Assembly (NCBI GenBank): GCA_949825025.1
Contig: OX463780.1
Coordinates: 45,612,979-45,676,978 of the forward strand
Source: Siphlonurus alternatus
Lineage: Eukaryota > Arthropoda > Insecta > Ephemeroptera > Siphlonuridae
Length of the DNA: 64,000 nucleotides
Direction of reading: 5' to 3'
Shown: one piece after another, positions 62,331 to 64,000 of the stretch
Layout: each line of letters starts with the position of its first letter
How positions within the stretch are numbered: the stretch's first letter is position 1
Program-made: the position numbers and the translations under genes
Notes under the pieces: generated by a model
Told to the model about the DNA's origin: nothing
The model's input: the letters and a program-made list of their open reading frames with translations, nothing else
The model's database searches: none

Positions 62331-62404
62331 TGTACCTCTTTATTTCTTTATATAAATAATATTATGAGGCAAGTTGTGCGTGCAAGATTAAGTCAATAGG
62401 TCGA

Positions 62405-62525
62405 TCTCTTCGTAAGTAATGTAAGTATAGAATGAAATGAGAATCAGATTTTCCCAATGTTCCCCTGTACAAAAATTCATCTCATTTTAGATTCTGAATC
62501 GATTGTGTGTTTACGAACAAAGCTA
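62405..62525. mobile_element. Possible MITE of the TTCGTAAAY family
   Basis: The left CTTCGTAAGTAATG and right GTGTGTTTACGAAC ends are inverted in part. The interior resembles 58918-59010. Confidence 0.4.
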
Positions 62526-62759
62526 TAATATTATATATATAGTTTATAACCATTTCAATTAAAAAAAATCGGGGACTGCATGTATTACTGTAAGCTCAGA
62601 AATTTTATTACATTAAAAATATTTTACTTTTCAGGTTTTCTCCAACTATTAAACAGCATTATTATATTTTTCATCCTGAATTTATAGGATAATCAAATAT
62701 AACAACCTTATTATTATACAGTAAAATTGTCACGACAACTTAAGTTCTACTGATATTAT

Positions 62760-62990
62760 TTGCTCTTGTGTGAGCTAAGAATATACTCGGGTTGACGGAT
62801 CACAGGAGGCCCAACTTGCGGTTGAAATAATAATATTGGATCTTGCTTGCTTTACTTGGCACCAAAGTCCTCGTGAAGACGATGGTCGTCTACATGAGAT
62901 GCAACTTGATCCGATTGTAACGCGATCGACGAACTCTCTCTCGTCTCAAGAAAAAAAACACGAACCACCACATAGATTTGTGACAATGTA
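62760..62990. promoter_or_regulatory. GC-elevated, CpG-bearing block
   Basis: Unique-looking sequence (GTTGACGGATCACAGGAGGC; GTAACGCGATCGACGAAC) that stands out from AT-rich flanks. No frame with splice sites. Possible leader exon, promoter or enhancer. Confidence 0.3.
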
Positions 62991-62999
62991 ACATCAGTG

Positions 63000-64000
63000 A
63001 TGGAGTCAAATCCCACTGTTTTTTTTATATATATGTATTATTAATATAAATAAATACTGCAGTTCTGATAGATTAAAAAAAAAAAAATTCAATATGATTT
63101 TATATTATTTTCAAAAAATTTAAATCTAAAATGGCAATCTCTTTTAAGATTTTTAATATTTTTCAGTATATTGTTGTTAGCATCATGCTATATTCTTGAC
63201 ATTATAAAGTGAATCTACAATTGCAATTATAGACTACAATTTTATCATTTTTAAAGTGTTTTTGTTTCAGCTGTACATTAAAAGTATATAAAATAGACTG
63301 TAGAGTTGAAGGAACTATTTTGTGCATCATTTTATTTTAATTTATTTAATTTTTTTGGCGAATTTTTTATAAAATTAAGCAATAAAATATAAAATATTCT
63401 TATAATTAATTAAGCAATTCTGTGCCCGGGAAATGTAAAAAAAAAAGCATGACGTCACTTTAAGAAAAACATAAGAAACATGATGCCCGTGGTTTCAAAT
63501 CACATTTAATCATTGTTTAATTGATGATTAACATTTTCCATGAACTAAAACATTGAACAATTTTCTATGACACTATTTTTTTATTCCCTGTGTAATCTAT
63601 GTATGCAACAATAAAATAAAAATGTGATCAGGCAGATTTTCCATGTTTATATATTATGCTATAGCTTGCACAACTAAAAAAAAAACAAAAAACGAAATAA
63701 TTTCCGTATTAGGTTTCTAACACTATAATGTTTTTATTACCGGAAATAGAGTATGGTAATATATTTATTGAAATTTTAACGTAAGTGTAAAGCGTTGCGT
63801 TTTAATAAATTAACTTGATGTAATTTTATATGATTTCGTCCTTTCCGGCAGCAACCTATTTATTTAACTCTTAATGCGTTTTGGGTATAAATTGTTGCAC
63901 CGTAAGGAAACGAAGGGTGCATCAAAATTGCCTAATTAAGTGCTAAGGGTTTTAAAAAAAGTCTTATGTCCCACTTAAAGAAATCTTTATGAGCATCCTC
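63000..64000. other. AT-rich DNA, no gene seen; possible TTAA-element end
   Basis: GTCTTATGTCCCACTTAAAG near 63961 resembles the right end of the 21878-23872 element (GTCCTGTGTCCCT then TTAA). If it is one, the rest of that element lies before it but no left end was found. Confidence 0.3.

Overview
The window is AT-rich (clearly above 70% A+T by eye), gene-poor animal nuclear DNA. The evidence for this is GT-AG style exon edges, polyadenylated SINEs headed by 5S rRNA and by tRNA, palindromic DNA-transposon derivatives with target-site duplications, and long GA, AT and GAT microsatellites. I see no bacterial or viral gene layout. The central domain of the SINEs resembles one I associate with arthropod SINEs. 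The base composition and the GA-rich islands would fit an arthropod, perhaps a chelicerate, but the species is not decided by anything visible.

Coding content is small. The best candidate is a first coding exon on the + strand (8615-8966). It has an in-frame stop just before its ATG, a good donor, and a GC-rich promoter-like island upstream (7905-8190). Two weaker candidates are terminal exons on the - strand at 16129-16264 and about 40229-40346. No conserved domain is readable in any of them. Most other long reading frames fall in SINEs, microsatellites or palindromes and are not genes.

Layout. 1-1200: a palindromic element, then a CpG-bearing island with a CRE palindrome. 1.9-4.2 kb: a DNA-transposon derivative with long inverted repeats and a SINE nested in it. 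5.9-6.3 kb: a young 5S SINE. 7.9-9.0 kb: candidate promoter and first exon. 11.0-11.4 kb: foldback element carrying CRE and CCAAT motifs. 13.8-14.3 kb: element with a CTTAA duplication. 15.0-15.4 kb: old SINE copy. 16.1-17.9 kb: candidate terminal exon and a GA-repeat island. 21.9-23.9 kb: TTAA-flanked element holding a second copy of the young SINE. 24-31 kb: GA, G-rich and conserved-looking GC islands. 31.6 kb: GAT array. 32.3-32.8 kb: near-perfect hairpin element. 34-44 kb: mostly plain AT-rich DNA with retroelement 3' ends. 44.9-49.4 kb: SINE cluster, including a tRNA-headed SINE that shares its central domain with the 5S SINEs, and a diverged local duplication. 50.9-52.0 kb: foldback element whose arms are 16-bp tandem repeats. 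52.9-55.5 kb: Harbinger-like MITE and a larger element with subterminal GTCGGTAAAA repeats. 58.2 kb: MITE with a TTA duplication. 60.1 kb: tRNA-like unit. 62.8 kb: another GC island.

The mobile elements dominate the biology. Several independent families are long inverted repeats that would fold into hairpins, and two of these carry strong bZIP/E-box or CCAAT motifs in their arms. The host signal is one or more genes, possibly regulatory, with very long introns or intergenic spacers.
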